This document shows positions 10,058 to 19,174 of a stretch of DNA of 64,000 bases, piece after piece. This DNA is from Moesziomyces globuligerus. Its lineage: Eukaryota; Basidiomycota; Ustilaginomycetes; Ustilaginales; Ustilaginaceae. The notes beneath the pieces are model-generated. The model was not told where the DNA came from, did no database searches, and saw only the letters and a list, made by a program, of their open reading frames with translations. Where the stretch lies: positions 124,001-188,000 of the forward strand of contig JARVLF010000010.1 in the NCBI GenBank assembly GCA_030849465.1, given 5' to 3'. A program made the translations under genes and the position numbers. The first letter of the stretch is position 1, and the number at the start of each line of letters is the position of its first letter.

Positions 10058-10651
10058 CCCGCCCACAGCAGGCTGACTCGTGTCCACTTCTAGCCACCGA
10101 TTCCACTCCACCCGAAAATGTACAACTAGGTTTTCTTCTTCTCGGCTCTTGGTCTTGGCTAGTGTGAGAGCAGCGCTTGGGGCGAGTTGGTGGCGAGAGG
10201 TTGATTGGCGGAATGGCTAGTGTTTGCGGTTGGATGGCGGGGCGAGTGGCGTGCGCGTCGCGCGCGCTTGGATCTTGGTCATCGCTGGACCCATGGCTAG
10301 ACCGCGCCGACGAGGCCTAGCAGCGCCGAGGGCGGGATTCCCCAGCCTTCCAACACGATCGTGGTTGAGTCACCTGCTCTCTTCGCCCTGCTCTCGCTGC
10401 TGCGCATTTGCATCCACCCGGACTCAGCCATGCGCCGCCCAGCCAGACGGCAGTCGGCGAGTCTTCGGAAGCAAGCCGATCCTGCTTCGCGTTCCTCTTG
10501 TCGCGGGAGGGTGGGCGTCGGGGCAGCGTCGAAGAGGCCGGCTCGAAATGCATATATACCCTGCGCTCCTCTCGATCCCCCTTCACGAATCAACACATCC
10601 ATCCACGCTTTCCAGCTTATACTCTTCTCAGACCTATCCAAGCCAACCTTT
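10058..10651 (+). promoter_or_regulatory. Intergenic region with TATA-like box upstream of the micro-exon gene
   Basis: This is the 594-base gap after uS5m. The first part is probably its 3' UTR. A TATATA element at 10553-10558 (in GCATATATACCC) lies about 95 bases before the first ATG of the next gene, followed by a C/T-rich leader (cttcacgaatcaacacatcc). This spacing fits a TATA-driven core promoter for the small eight-exon gene. Confidence 0.5.
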
Positions 10652-11424
10652 ATGCAATTGCGATCCACGATGCAGCACTGCAAGAGTAAGCCTCCATGCC
10701 ACCCCGCGCCCAACCTTGACCCCTGTAGCCTTGGCACTGACGCTTGCTGATGCTCGTTGCGCGCGCGCTCGGGATGATCAGAAGGAGACCGAGGTAAGCT
10801 GCGTCGTCTCGGGCGGCGATCGTCGCGTACCAGATGTGCTGAGATGTGCCGGTCTGCTCAGTGTACTTCACCATCGGCAGCAACCAGGAAGAGGGCATTG
10901 TCGAGTCGGTCGAATGTAAGCCCGCACCCCTGTCCCCTTGACCTTGGCAGGCGCAGGTGGAAGCTGATACGTTGCATGGGCTCATGATAGATCGAGACGA
11001 CGGAACAGGTGAGCCTGACCCGTCGCGTCCCGAACGGGCCCTTGTTGCAGAGATGCGACTGGCGAGATTGACGATTGACGCTTGCTGGATGTAGCCATGG
11101 CGAAGATTCGATTCGACAAGAAGGAGTAAGTTGGCCCCCCCGCTCCGCTCGCCGATGGAGTGACTGCAGTCGACTGACAGTCTGTACGTGGCCATGGCGC
11201 TGGCGGAACAGCGGAGGCGTGTCGCACATCAATCGCAACGTCGTAGGTCCCGCTTGCATCCCCGATCGAAGCAGAGAAGTTGCACTACTGACGACGCGAT
11301 GCGACGGACGAGCAGGAAAAGATCGAGCCGGCGGTAGGTGTCGTCCGAGTGCAGACGGGTTTGGTGGCGAGGCGGAATGCTGACCTGTTTGCAGAACCGC
11401 GTTCCCTCGCGCGGGTCTTGGTGA
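10652..11424 (+). CDS. Eight-exon micro-gene encoding a 69-75 aa Tudor/KOW-like protein
   Basis: I reconstructed this gene from splice signals and reading phase. Exons: 10652 (or 10670)-10685, 10782-10793, 10862-10915, 10991-11008, 11095-11125, 11212-11242, 11316-11333, 11395-11424 (TGA at 11422-11424). All seven introns start GT (GTAAG, GTGAG or GTAGG) and end AG, and phases join without a stop. The protein begins MQHCKKGDRVYFTIGS, continues EEGIVESVEYRDDG, MAKIRFDKKDGGVSHINRN, and ends EKIEPANRVPSRGSW. An upstream in-frame ATG would add MQLRST. The pattern KKGDRV, then GxVxSV, then a KIRFD strand and a closing xxxVEKI is typical of a small five-strand barrel. It is reminiscent of the Tudor-like fold of fungal Hva1-type small proteins, or of KOW domains. 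Function is unknown. Exons of 12 and 18 bases are exceptional in this intron-poor window. Confidence 0.65.
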
Positions 11425-12669
11425 CCTTTGGCTCTAGGTGTAACGGCTGTGTCGGGCAAGACCCGCAAGCGATCCAATGCACGACGTTGTACCGGCTCTT
11501 GTCCACCTCTCACAGTCACCGCCTTCGACGTGGTCTCTACGCCCGGGTCAGTCTTGGACCCCCGGCAGCAGACGGCACACGCCGTCTTGCGCGATGGCTG
11601 AGAATGCAATGCGATGCTGTACCGAACAGCAAGTGCGGGTAATGAGGCGCCACGTCGCGCAATGGCTGACGTTGCAGTGTGTTGACACATTCCAAGAACT
11701 GTGGATTATGGCAGGTGCCCTTTCGTCTGGCATTGCAGTGTGGTAGTCGTCGTGCGTCGTCTGTAATGCAATGGCTAATATTGAAGTGCTGCGGTCTAGT
11801 CGCAACAAAGCGCGTGAGGCGCCCGGTGAAGTGCTTGCCACACGCCGTGTCGCGACTACGTTCGATGGTCCAGCGCGGCTAGGGTATGACTCGCGAAGCG
11901 ATGCGTGCGTGTTCGACACTGGATCAAGTCAGAGCTGGATTGCAACAGGGGATAGGCTCGTATGTGAGTCGTTCAGCGCAATGCCTGCCGTACTGCTTGT
12001 TGCGACGATTCATTCAGCACACCGGTTCGATGACCTCTTCAACGACGCGTGCACGATCGATACCTGATCCAAGTCTCCGTTCAAAGACGCATCGGTGGAA
12101 GCAACCTCGTGCCTCTCTGCTCGGCACCTCCATTTCTTGTTGTTCAACATGTTCCAGGTCTACATCTTTGTCCGCCGTTTCCGCGTAAGACCGTCATCAT
12201 CCACGGTCGCTCGGCTCACGAGCAATCACTTTGGCAAGAAAAGGCTCGGCATCGCATCCCGACTTGAGCAACGGTCGATCGTCCGCAATCGCGCAATCTC
12301 AAGTCGACCTTTCAACCCGCCGCCTGAAGTCACTTGAGCTTTAAGTGGCGCATCAAGTGACACTGCGCCAGCGACAAGACGCTCCAATGCTGCGGCATGC
12401 GGGATGAGATGCATCGCCAGGAGCAAGGGCGCGACCAGCATATGCAGTCATTGCTCAAGCGAGCTGCGACTAAAGCGCCCCTAGCCGCTCGCCGTTGCAG
12501 CTGCAACCGATCGACCTTCTTCCTCCCACCGTCAAAAGACACCTCGATACTGCCGACGAACGCTAGATCGCTTCTCTCACATCAGCTCTCACATCAGCGC
12601 CATGTAGAAAAGCCGCTGCAAGCTACAATTGACTTTGCAGTGCCACGTGCAAGTTGGGTGCGTGGATGT
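11425..12669. other. 1.2-kb gap with no recognised gene; weak degenerate repeats
   Basis: No ORF here has family resemblance or clear coding bias, and base composition is less GC-rich than in the neighbouring genes. A degenerate direct repeat occurs at 11659-11679 and 11768-11788 (gcaatggctgacgttgcagtg against gcaatggctaatattgaagtg, mostly transition differences). Related gcattgcagtgtgg words lie between the copies. The right part is presumably the 3' flank of SEC8. Confidence 0.4.
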
Positions 12670-15600
12670 CTAGGCGTCGTCGTCGGACGAGTCGTGCTCG
12701 CCCGCCAGCTCGTGGAGCTCGATGAGGTATTCGTTGAGTTTGGCGCGCGAGACGTCGCTCTGCATCGTACCTGCACCGGGCTGTACGCGGCCCTGTCCCG
12801 GCGTACCCGTCGCGCCCGAGGTCACAGGAGAAGCAGAATCGATCCCCAATGCAAGATGCAGGATCGCCTGAAGCTCTGCGAACCCCACCACCCTAACGCC
12901 TTGGGCGGCGTACGACTTGTGAAACGTCCTCATGTTGGCGAGCAGTTCAGCAGGCGTCTTTGCGTAGAGCAGTTCGTAGAAGCGGCGCGAACGCTCGAAC
13001 GAGACCGCGTCATTCTTGCCCGGATGCGCAAGGATGTTCTTGAGGTTCTGCTGGAGCGCCATGATGTTGCGGAGCATCTTGGTGGTTCCCTGGCCGTTGA
13101 CCGCACGGATGCTGTGCACGAGCCGGATGAGGAAAGCATCCATGAGCGCTGCAATGCCCGAGAGCACAAACGTCCGCGAGTCCGGCGGCAGCGTCTCGGC
13201 CAGCACGTCGTCCAGACTCGCCAGCTCTGCATTGAGATCGACAATGTGCGGCGCCGGATCGACGGCGGTGTCGTTGACCGCATACGTCGACTCGGAGACC
13301 GCCAGCTGCAGATAGGCGAGCACGCGCAGCCGCACCTCGAGCCGCAGCGTGTAGAGGATGGTCGATGAGAGCTGCGCGTAGGCGCCTGCGAGCGAGGGAA
13401 AGCGCGCCACCAACTCGGGCGTCAATGGCAAAGCCAACTCTTCCTCCTCCGCCTCCGCCTCTCCCTCTTCCCCCTCGGTGTTCGTCGTGCGCTTCGACGG
13501 TGTGGCTGCATCGCGCGATTCGGTGAGCGCAAGAGCATCGATGACGCTGAGCCGCGCCTTGGGTCGTTTGGACCTCGCTGGCGCCTCGGCACGCTCGCTT
13601 GGCTGTTCGCACACGGGCTTGAGCCGTCCGACGTTGGCGGCGAACCACTCGAGGCTGTGCTGCAGACAACCCATGGCGAGCAGCCGCTTGCGCGACGTGG
13701 TGAGCTCGTGGATCGCGATCGGCTTTCGCGCCTTTGCATACGCCAGCTCCAACCGCACCTCCTGCGCCGCCAGCTCCCTGGCTCGCTCGCTGCTCGGCGC
13801 TGGGTTGCGCATCTCGGCGAGACACGCCACCATCTCGGGCCGCTGCGCCCAGCTCGCCGCCAACGCATATCGCGACTGCTCGCCCGCCGCCCTTGCCTCG
13901 CCCGCGCCACCTTCGCCGCCGTCGTCCGAGGCGAGGTCGCGGAAACGCTCGCCGCACTTCTGATAGTATTGGATGATGACGGTCACGATGAGGCGCGAGT
14001 ACGACTCGCGGTGGAACGGCGTCGTGCGCAGCATCGAGTACAGGCTGTCGACGAGCACAATGACATTGGACGCCGACTTGACCACGGGCCTCGATGCGGC
14101 GGTGCGGCCCAGCTGACGCGAAGCCGGGTCTTCCGCGAAGCTGTCCGCGTGGCCCGTGGCACCGGCGAACAGAGTCTGCACTTTGTCCTCGAGCTGCGGC
14201 AGGAACACGTCCTGGACAAACTCGTCCAGGAACGCCGAGAAGCCGCGCGATGTCTCGCCCGCCGCCTCGGACGGCATCACCGCCGCCACGCGCTCGACGA
14301 ACGCCAAAGCGGGCTGGAAGAGCACCGATACGTTGAACGCATCCGGCTTCACCAGCAGCCGGTGGCCCGCCCCGCTGAACGACTCGACGCCTTGCCCGCG
14401 TCCGCCGCTGCCACTCGCCGCAGAGCCGGTCGGGCCCGAGGCGGATGCCGACCCGCCTGCGGCACTCGACGACGAGGCGACGATGATCTGGCTGCCTGCG
14501 CGCGCGCCTGCAGCTGCGTCCACCGTGCTGACGAGGCCCGGCACCGACGCCTTGAGCGCCTGGGTCACTGCGAGCTGATGTTTCTGCAGCGGGCCCGCCT
14601 CCCTCTTGGGCACGGCGCGCTTGGTGGCCGCATCGGCGAGCTTGAACAGCTGCTTGCTTCGGTCCCGGCCGAATCGATGGTCCCTCAGCACGTCGTTGAC
14701 CGAGATGACGACGTTGCGCGCCGAGTTGGAGCCTTCGTCGTCCATGAGGTAGTCGTGCAGCAAGGTGCGCACTTCGTGTTGGATCGGCTTCCACACGTCG
14801 AGCAGCGATGCAACGCCCGAGAGCTTCTTGGAGGCGACTTCGTCCTTGAAGCCGGCGCGGCTGGCGATGACGCCCGCCACCTCGTACACGACGCGGTGTC
14901 CCTGGAGCACGGCATCGAGCTTGGAGAAGAGCGTCCAAAAGAGGTCGCGCATCGTCTCCCCGTCACGCTGCAGCGCCGACGTCTCGCCTGCCGAGATACG
15001 CACCAGGCTCGACACGGGCCGGCTGCTGCGCAGGTTGAACGACGAGCGGGACGAGCGCAGCGAGTCGGTGAACGAGCGCGCCAGCGCTGACGACGAGGCC
15101 AGCAACACGGACTCGGGGCGCAGCGCGATGGAAAAGCGCCGCAGCGGCTCGTTGCGTGCATCGACTTCGTCGATGGTCGTGTCGACGAGCTGGTGCACCT
15201 CCAACGCGAGCCGTTGCGATACGATCTCGAGCGCCGCGCCGAGCTTGCCGAGCCGCGAGAGCGATTCGAGCAGCATCTCGATGTACAGGAACGAGTCGGC
15301 CTCTGGATTGCGGTCGAATTCGGCTCCATACCTGCCCGCAGGACGACTGCCGCCGGGCTCGGTGCTGCCGGCTCCTTCGAAGGGAGCGCCGTTTGAATCG
15401 GAGCTCGCTCCGGCAAGCCCCTCTGCGCCAGGAGACTTGAGCTCGCCGGTGAGGGCCGAAAAGGACTTGGTCGAGGTCATGAGCGTCGCTTCGGGAATGT
15501 CGGAAGCGAGATTGGGGTCGAAGCTCGGCCGGGATCGGAGGCTCTGCAGGAATCGCGTGAGCTGGAGCGTCGCAGCGGACGAGCCATCGGCGGGCGCATC

Positions 15601-17637
15601 TGCATCGCGTTCAGAGCCCGGCGCGCCGCCTGCCGCATAGCTGGAACCGAAGCGCACGAGGGGCAAGTCGTCCTGGCCAGCGGTGTAGACCTTCCACCTT
15701 GCGTCGCAAAAGTAGCTCTTGAGGTAGAGGTGGTTGTGAAGTTCCTCGATGAGGATTTCGAGCATGGCCTGTTCCTGTCCCTTGAGGTAGGCGCGCAGGT
15801 CGGTGGTTGCGCCGACCTCGACGACCTCGGGCTTGTCGATGGTCTTGAGCGAGCGGACGAGCAGGTTGACCGACTCGAGGAAGCGTTTCTCTGCCATGAG
15901 ACTCTCGAGGCGGTCCGGCACCGATTTGAGGTGCTCGACGAGGTCGAGCAGTCTGAGCGCCTCTTTGACCGCCTGGCTGCGCTGCCACATCTGGACGAGG
16001 TCGGCTCGCTTGGCACCGAGCGCCTCTCTGGAATCGCGCAATCGACGGCGTGCGCCGCTGACGCTAGTCTGGGCGGCGGTGAGGGAATGGAGAACGCTGT
16101 TGTGCATGGTGATGGCGGTGGCAAAGGACTCGTAGTGGTCGTCGACGGTGCCCTGGAGGGCGGTCTCGATGAGCTGCTTGACCTGCTCGAACTCAAAGCG
16201 GTTGGTGCCGAGGCTGCTATCATCGAGCATGGAGAGGGCGAGAGCCACCGAGTTGAAGTGGTCGTCGGCGACAAAGGGCCATTCGGCCTCGACTTTGCGG
16301 AGGATGGCATTGATGGATTGGAAGGCGCGCGGATCAGCGCGATCGACGTAGGCGGACATGGGCTTGCGCACCTGGTGGGACACCTGGGCGATCTTCTTCT
16401 CGTTGCGGCGACGGCGCGACTCCTCCTCGGCCGTGGTTCCACGCATGATGCGAGCAGCTTGGCGCTTTCTTCCTGCCGAGGTGAGCGCGGAGAGGACCGA
16501 ATCGAGAGCAACGGGCTGGTTGCTCTCGGTGAGGGAGCCGAGGGGAGCGCCAGACTGGCGGCGTGGATCGCGTTGCGGGCGCTGACCGGGCACGGAGAGA
16601 CGATTGCCGGCAGGATGATTGCTGTACAGAGCGGCGTGGCCGTCCGAGGGAGGATCGATAGGGGAGAGGCCGCCGTAGAGGTCTTCGTGGTCTTCCGAGT
16701 CGGGCTGACTAGAGGGAGTGCCAGCGCGGGCGACCTGGGCCATGAGCTGTGCGGAGCGCGTGTGACGATCGGAGGGAGGCGTGGCGTGCGGGTGAAGGGA
16801 GGAGGAGGAGGAAGCGGTGGTCTGTGCCGAGGGGTTGCGCGCATGACTGGCGGCCTGCGAACGCGAGGTGGCTAGCAGATCTCTTCCTGGCGCGTTTCTG
16901 GCGGGAGATGAAGGGCTGGCAGCACTGCGAGGCGCTGCCCCTACAGGCGGGATCTGTAGCTGGGGCCTCTGTGGGGCCGGTCGCACTCGTTCGCCCGGCT
17001 GAGATGAGGTGGAGAAGGAGGCGAGGCCCTTTTGAAGCTCGGGCGGAGGAGCCTGCTGCGGCCTGCGCACGGAGCGGGCGGGGCGGAGCGGCGAGTGGGG
17101 CGGATCGCTCGTGTCGATGCGCGAAGGTATGCGCTGGTGCGAGACAGTGGCTGCATCGGAGGACGCATTGTGGTGCTCGGAGGTGAGTGCAAAGCTAGCG
17201 GTACTCTGGTTGGTGGGGCTCGCGGAGCGCGGATATAGACGTGGGTTGTTCTGATGTGGCTGATTGTAGGCTGCCGCAGGGTTATGCACGTCATTGTGGT
17301 GCGGATGAGAAGATGGATAGCCGTGAGACTGGCGTCCCTCGAAGTTGGAGATGGAGTCGGAAGGAGCGAGGCTGACGAACGAGGGCCCCGCGCCGAGGCC
17401 AGCAGCGCCTGGGGGAGGTTGGGCATAGTTGGAAGGCTGCAATGTCTGATTGAACGTGTTCGTGCTGCCACCACCTAGGGAGGCGGAGCCTGGATGATGA
17501 CCGAAGGCATCTCCGACGTGGGCCACTTGGTGTCGAGCTGCGCTGAAGCTGGCCGTGGCCGTGCCGGAGCCGAGGCTGACATTCTCGTGCTTGATCTTGG
17601 ACCTCAAGTCCTTGATGGTATTCGAGCGGCCTGACAT
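12670..17637 (-). CDS. SEC8: Exocyst complex subunit Sec8, 1655 aa
   Basis: Sec8 (EXOC4) is a core subunit of the octameric exocyst, which tethers secretory vesicles to the plasma membrane at the growing hyphal tip or bud. The ATG at 17637 begins MSGRSNTIKDLRSKIKHENV. Residues 1-400 are Ser/Pro/His-rich and disordered. The conserved Sec8 N-terminal domain occupies about 400-580: RRRRNEKKIAQVSHQVRKPM, then PRAFQSINAILRKVEAEWPF, then LLDLVEHLKSVPDRLESLM and FLESVNLLVRSLKTID. The helical-bundle remainder contains LEILIEELHNHLYLKSYF and the C-terminal block ILYTLRLEVRLRVLAYL. The protein is longer than animal (about 975) and yeast (1065) Sec8, mainly through the disordered N-terminus and low-complexity insertions (about 1080-1130). 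Single exon. It is divergent from the methyltransferase gene with 421 bases between starts. Confidence 0.93.
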   Translation of the reverse strand: MSGRSNTIKDLRSKIKHENVSLGSGTATASFSAARHQVAHVGDAFGHHPGSASLGGGSTNTFNQTLQPSNYAQPPPGAAGLGAGPSFVSLAPSDSISNFEGRQSHGYPSSHPHHNDVHNPAAAYNQPHQNNPRLYPRSASPTNQSTASFALTSEHHNASSDAATVSHQRIPSRIDTSDPPHSPLRPARSVRRPQQAPPPELQKGLASFSTSSQPGERVRPAPQRPQLQIPPVGAAPRSAASPSSPARNAPGRDLLATSRSQAASHARNPSAQTTASSSSSLHPHATPPSDRHTRSAQLMAQVARAGTPSSQPDSEDHEDLYGGLSPIDPPSDGHAALYSNHPAGNRLSVPGQRPQRDPRRQSGAPLGSLTESNQPVALDSVLSALTSAGRKRQAARIMRGTTAEEESRRRRNEKKIAQVSHQVRKPMSAYVDRADPRAFQSINAILRKVEAEWPFVADDHFNSVALALSMLDDSSLGTNRFEFEQVKQLIETALQGTVDDHYESFATAITMHNSVLHSLTAAQTSVSGARRRLRDSREALGAKRADLVQMWQRSQAVKEALRLLDLVEHLKSVPDRLESLMAEKRFLESVNLLVRSLKTIDKPEVVEVGATTDLRAYLKGQEQAMLEILIEELHNHLYLKSYFCDARWKVYTAGQDDLPLVRFGSSYAAGGAPGSERDADAPADGSSAATLQLTRFLQSLRSRPSFDPNLASDIPEATLMTSTKSFSALTGELKSPGAEGLAGASSDSNGAPFEGAGSTEPGGSRPAGRYGAEFDRNPEADSFLYIEMLLESLSRLGKLGAALEIVSQRLALEVHQLVDTTIDEVDARNEPLRRFSIALRPESVLLASSSALARSFTDSLRSSRSSFNLRSSRPVSSLVRISAGETSALQRDGETMRDLFWTLFSKLDAVLQGHRVVYEVAGVIASRAGFKDEVASKKLSGVASLLDVWKPIQHEVRTLLHDYLMDDEGSNSARNVVISVNDVLRDHRFGRDRSKQLFKLADAATKRAVPKREAGPLQKHQLAVTQALKASVPGLVSTVDAAAGARAGSQIIVASSSSAAGGSASASGPTGSAASGSGGRGQGVESFSGAGHRLLVKPDAFNVSVLFQPALAFVERVAAVMPSEAAGETSRGFSAFLDEFVQDVFLPQLEDKVQTLFAGATGHADSFAEDPASRQLGRTAASRPVVKSASNVIVLVDSLYSMLRTTPFHRESYSRLIVTVIIQYYQKCGERFRDLASDDGGEGGAGEARAAGEQSRYALAASWAQRPEMVACLAEMRNPAPSSERARELAAQEVRLELAYAKARKPIAIHELTTSRKRLLAMGCLQHSLEWFAANVGRLKPVCEQPSERAEAPARSKRPKARLSVIDALALTESRDAATPSKRTTNTEGEEGEAEAEEEELALPLTPELVARFPSLAGAYAQLSSTILYTLRLEVRLRVLAYLQLAVSESTYAVNDTAVDPAPHIVDLNAELASLDDVLAETLPPDSRTFVLSGIAALMDAFLIRLVHSIRAVNGQGTTKMLRNIMALQQNLKNILAHPGKNDAVSFERSRRFYELLYAKTPAELLANMRTFHKSYAAQGVRVVGFAELQAILHLALGIDSASPVTSGATGTPGQGRVQPGAGTMQSDVSRAKLNEYLIELHELAGEHDSSDDDA

Positions 17638-18058
17638 GGTGCCGAGCGGGTCTGTGCGAGCGTGTGAAGAGCGTGCTCAGTAGACCGCTTTGACCATGCG
17701 TATGCTGAGCCTCTGCAACAAGGGGAGCCGAGCGATGCTCGGTGTGGACGGCGAAGGGAAGCAAGGACGACGTCGTGGACGACGAGCGGCAGGCAACGTC
17801 GGACCAAGCTCAGTTGGCCCAAACGTCGCCGACACATGGGCTCGGAGGGCAGCTCAGTCTCGATCTAACAGATCCACCTTTTTTCGGGCCCGAATTTTCG
17901 AGTGGATTTTTGGACCCTGAATTTGCGTGCATTTGGCTGTTTCGTTCATCCTCAACTTCTTTCTCATCTTTGTTTCAGATCATCTCGACTTGTTGGCTGC
18001 CCACCATCTTTTCCACGAGGTCCGAGGCGTGTGTTGCTGCAGCGAGCAGATACCCACA
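17638..18058. promoter_or_regulatory. Divergent promoter SEC8 / methyltransferase
   Basis: This gap of 421 bases separates two start codons. The right half is T/C-rich (ttcgttcatcctcaacttct) and ends in TTTCAG at about 17978, which could be the acceptor of a 5'-UTR intron of the methyltransferase gene. No ORF is convincing. Confidence 0.45.
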
Positions 18059-19174
18059 ATGCTCGCCGAGCGCAGCCGCCGCAGCGACGACCCGAACTTT
18101 CCAGCAGGCCTGCGCATCCAGCCGAGCAGCTCCATCCGCATCAAGGGTGCTGATGCTGCCGCAACGGACGGGGGTGGGTCGCACGCATCGACAAGCGGTC
18201 AGGACGCTCCTTCGTGGGAGGTGGATACTGCGCAGGACATCGAGCTCTACGGTATCGCAGGCAGGATCTGGGAGGCCGCGTATCTGCTCGCACGCTACCT
18301 CGTCCCACCTGCCCAGGCAGAGGCGGCGACTCGACTCGAATTCGATCCGCCTTGCTCCTTGTTCCCTACGCACGACTCGCCGCCGCTCACCATCGTCGAG
18401 CTCGGCTCGGGCGCAGGCTATGGCTCGCTGCATCTGGCCAGCCAGCTTATGCGTAATGCAGACGCTCTGCCTCAGCCGCCGCCCCAGACGCGACTGGTCT
18501 TGACCGATCTGGAAAATGTGGTACCTCTCATGGAGCGCAACGTGGCTCGTGCCGGCTACGAGGAGGCCTCTGACGTTCTCGACGTGCGTGTTCGCAGCCT
18601 GGCTTGGGGCAACCACACACAGGCAGCTGCGCTGATCTCGGAACTGCGAACCGCCGACGCAGCAGAGGCGACTCGTCTACGGGAAGCCCCAATCACCCAT
18701 ATCCTGTGTTCCGACCTGGTCTACTTTCCCGAGTTGCTGCCGCCATTGCTGCGCTCGCTCGTCTCACTTTCCGCTCCCACGACGACGGGTCGAGGCAGTC
18801 CCGAACTGGTGATTTCGTACAAGATCCGCTCTTTGACCAAGGAGCAGCCATTCTGGTCTGCGCTCGGCTCGTGGTTTGATTTTCGAGCGGTTGACTGCCG
18901 CCGAGCCAAGGCCAGTTGGCATCGTTTTGGTTCCGAAGGCAACGACTACGGAGCAAGCAGCGACTGTGACCAGGAGCTTTTCGTGTTTGTGGGGCGTCGA
19001 CGCCCAGAGACGCTGGACCGGCTCGCACCCGAGAGCGACACACACCTCATGCAGGGAGCAAGGCTGCGTCCGTGTAGCTCGAACCCGATCGAGTACGAGC
19101 TCGAGACGCCATCGTCGGGCCAAGACTACTTCGAGTGGCTGCTTCTCTCCAATATGGGATCCGTCTTTGACTGA
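18059..19174 (+). CDS. METTL21-like (family 16) protein-lysine methyltransferase, 371 aa
   Basis: This is a seven-beta-strand SAM-dependent methyltransferase of the group that methylates lysines of elongation factors, chaperones and similar proteins. SAM motif I is VELGSGAGYGSLHLA at about residues 110-125; the acidic post-I strand is VLTDLEN at about 146. The family-16 signature DxxY is present as DLVY at residues 219-222, followed by PELLPPLLRSL. An N-terminal motif GRIWEAAYLLARYL (about 68-82), corresponding to the G-x-x-x-W/L-pre-motif seen in METTL21/EFM enzymes, precedes the core. The start at 18059 (MLAERSRRSDD) was preferred over 17927 because the extra 44 residues fall in a pyrimidine-rich leader. 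The substrate cannot be told from sequence. The TGA stop at 19172-19174 directly abuts a minus-strand ORF stop. Confidence 0.8.
   Translation: MLAERSRRSDDPNFPAGLRIQPSSSIRIKGADAAATDGGGSHASTSGQDAPSWEVDTAQDIELYGIAGRIWEAAYLLARYLVPPAQAEAATRLEFDPPCSLFPTHDSPPLTIVELGSGAGYGSLHLASQLMRNADALPQPPPQTRLVLTDLENVVPLMERNVARAGYEEASDVLDVRVRSLAWGNHTQAAALISELRTADAAEATRLREAPITHILCSDLVYFPELLPPLLRSLVSLSAPTTTGRGSPELVISYKIRSLTKEQPFWSALGSWFDFRAVDCRRAKASWHRFGSEGNDYGASSDCDQELFVFVGRRRPETLDRLAPESDTHLMQGARLRPCSSNPIEYELETPSSGQDYFEWLLLSNMGSVFD

Noticed and set aside
11180..11242. Alternative acceptor (CTGACAG at 11174-11180) for exon 6 of the micro-exon gene
   Set aside because: It would shift the frame and lose the DGGVSHINRNV-EKIEPA continuity given by the acceptor at 11210-11211.
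13657..15090. 477-codon plus-strand ORF inside SEC8
   Set aside because: Complement of the Sec8 coding strand with Arg/Ala/Leu-rich shadow composition; Sec8 domains on the other strand are clear.
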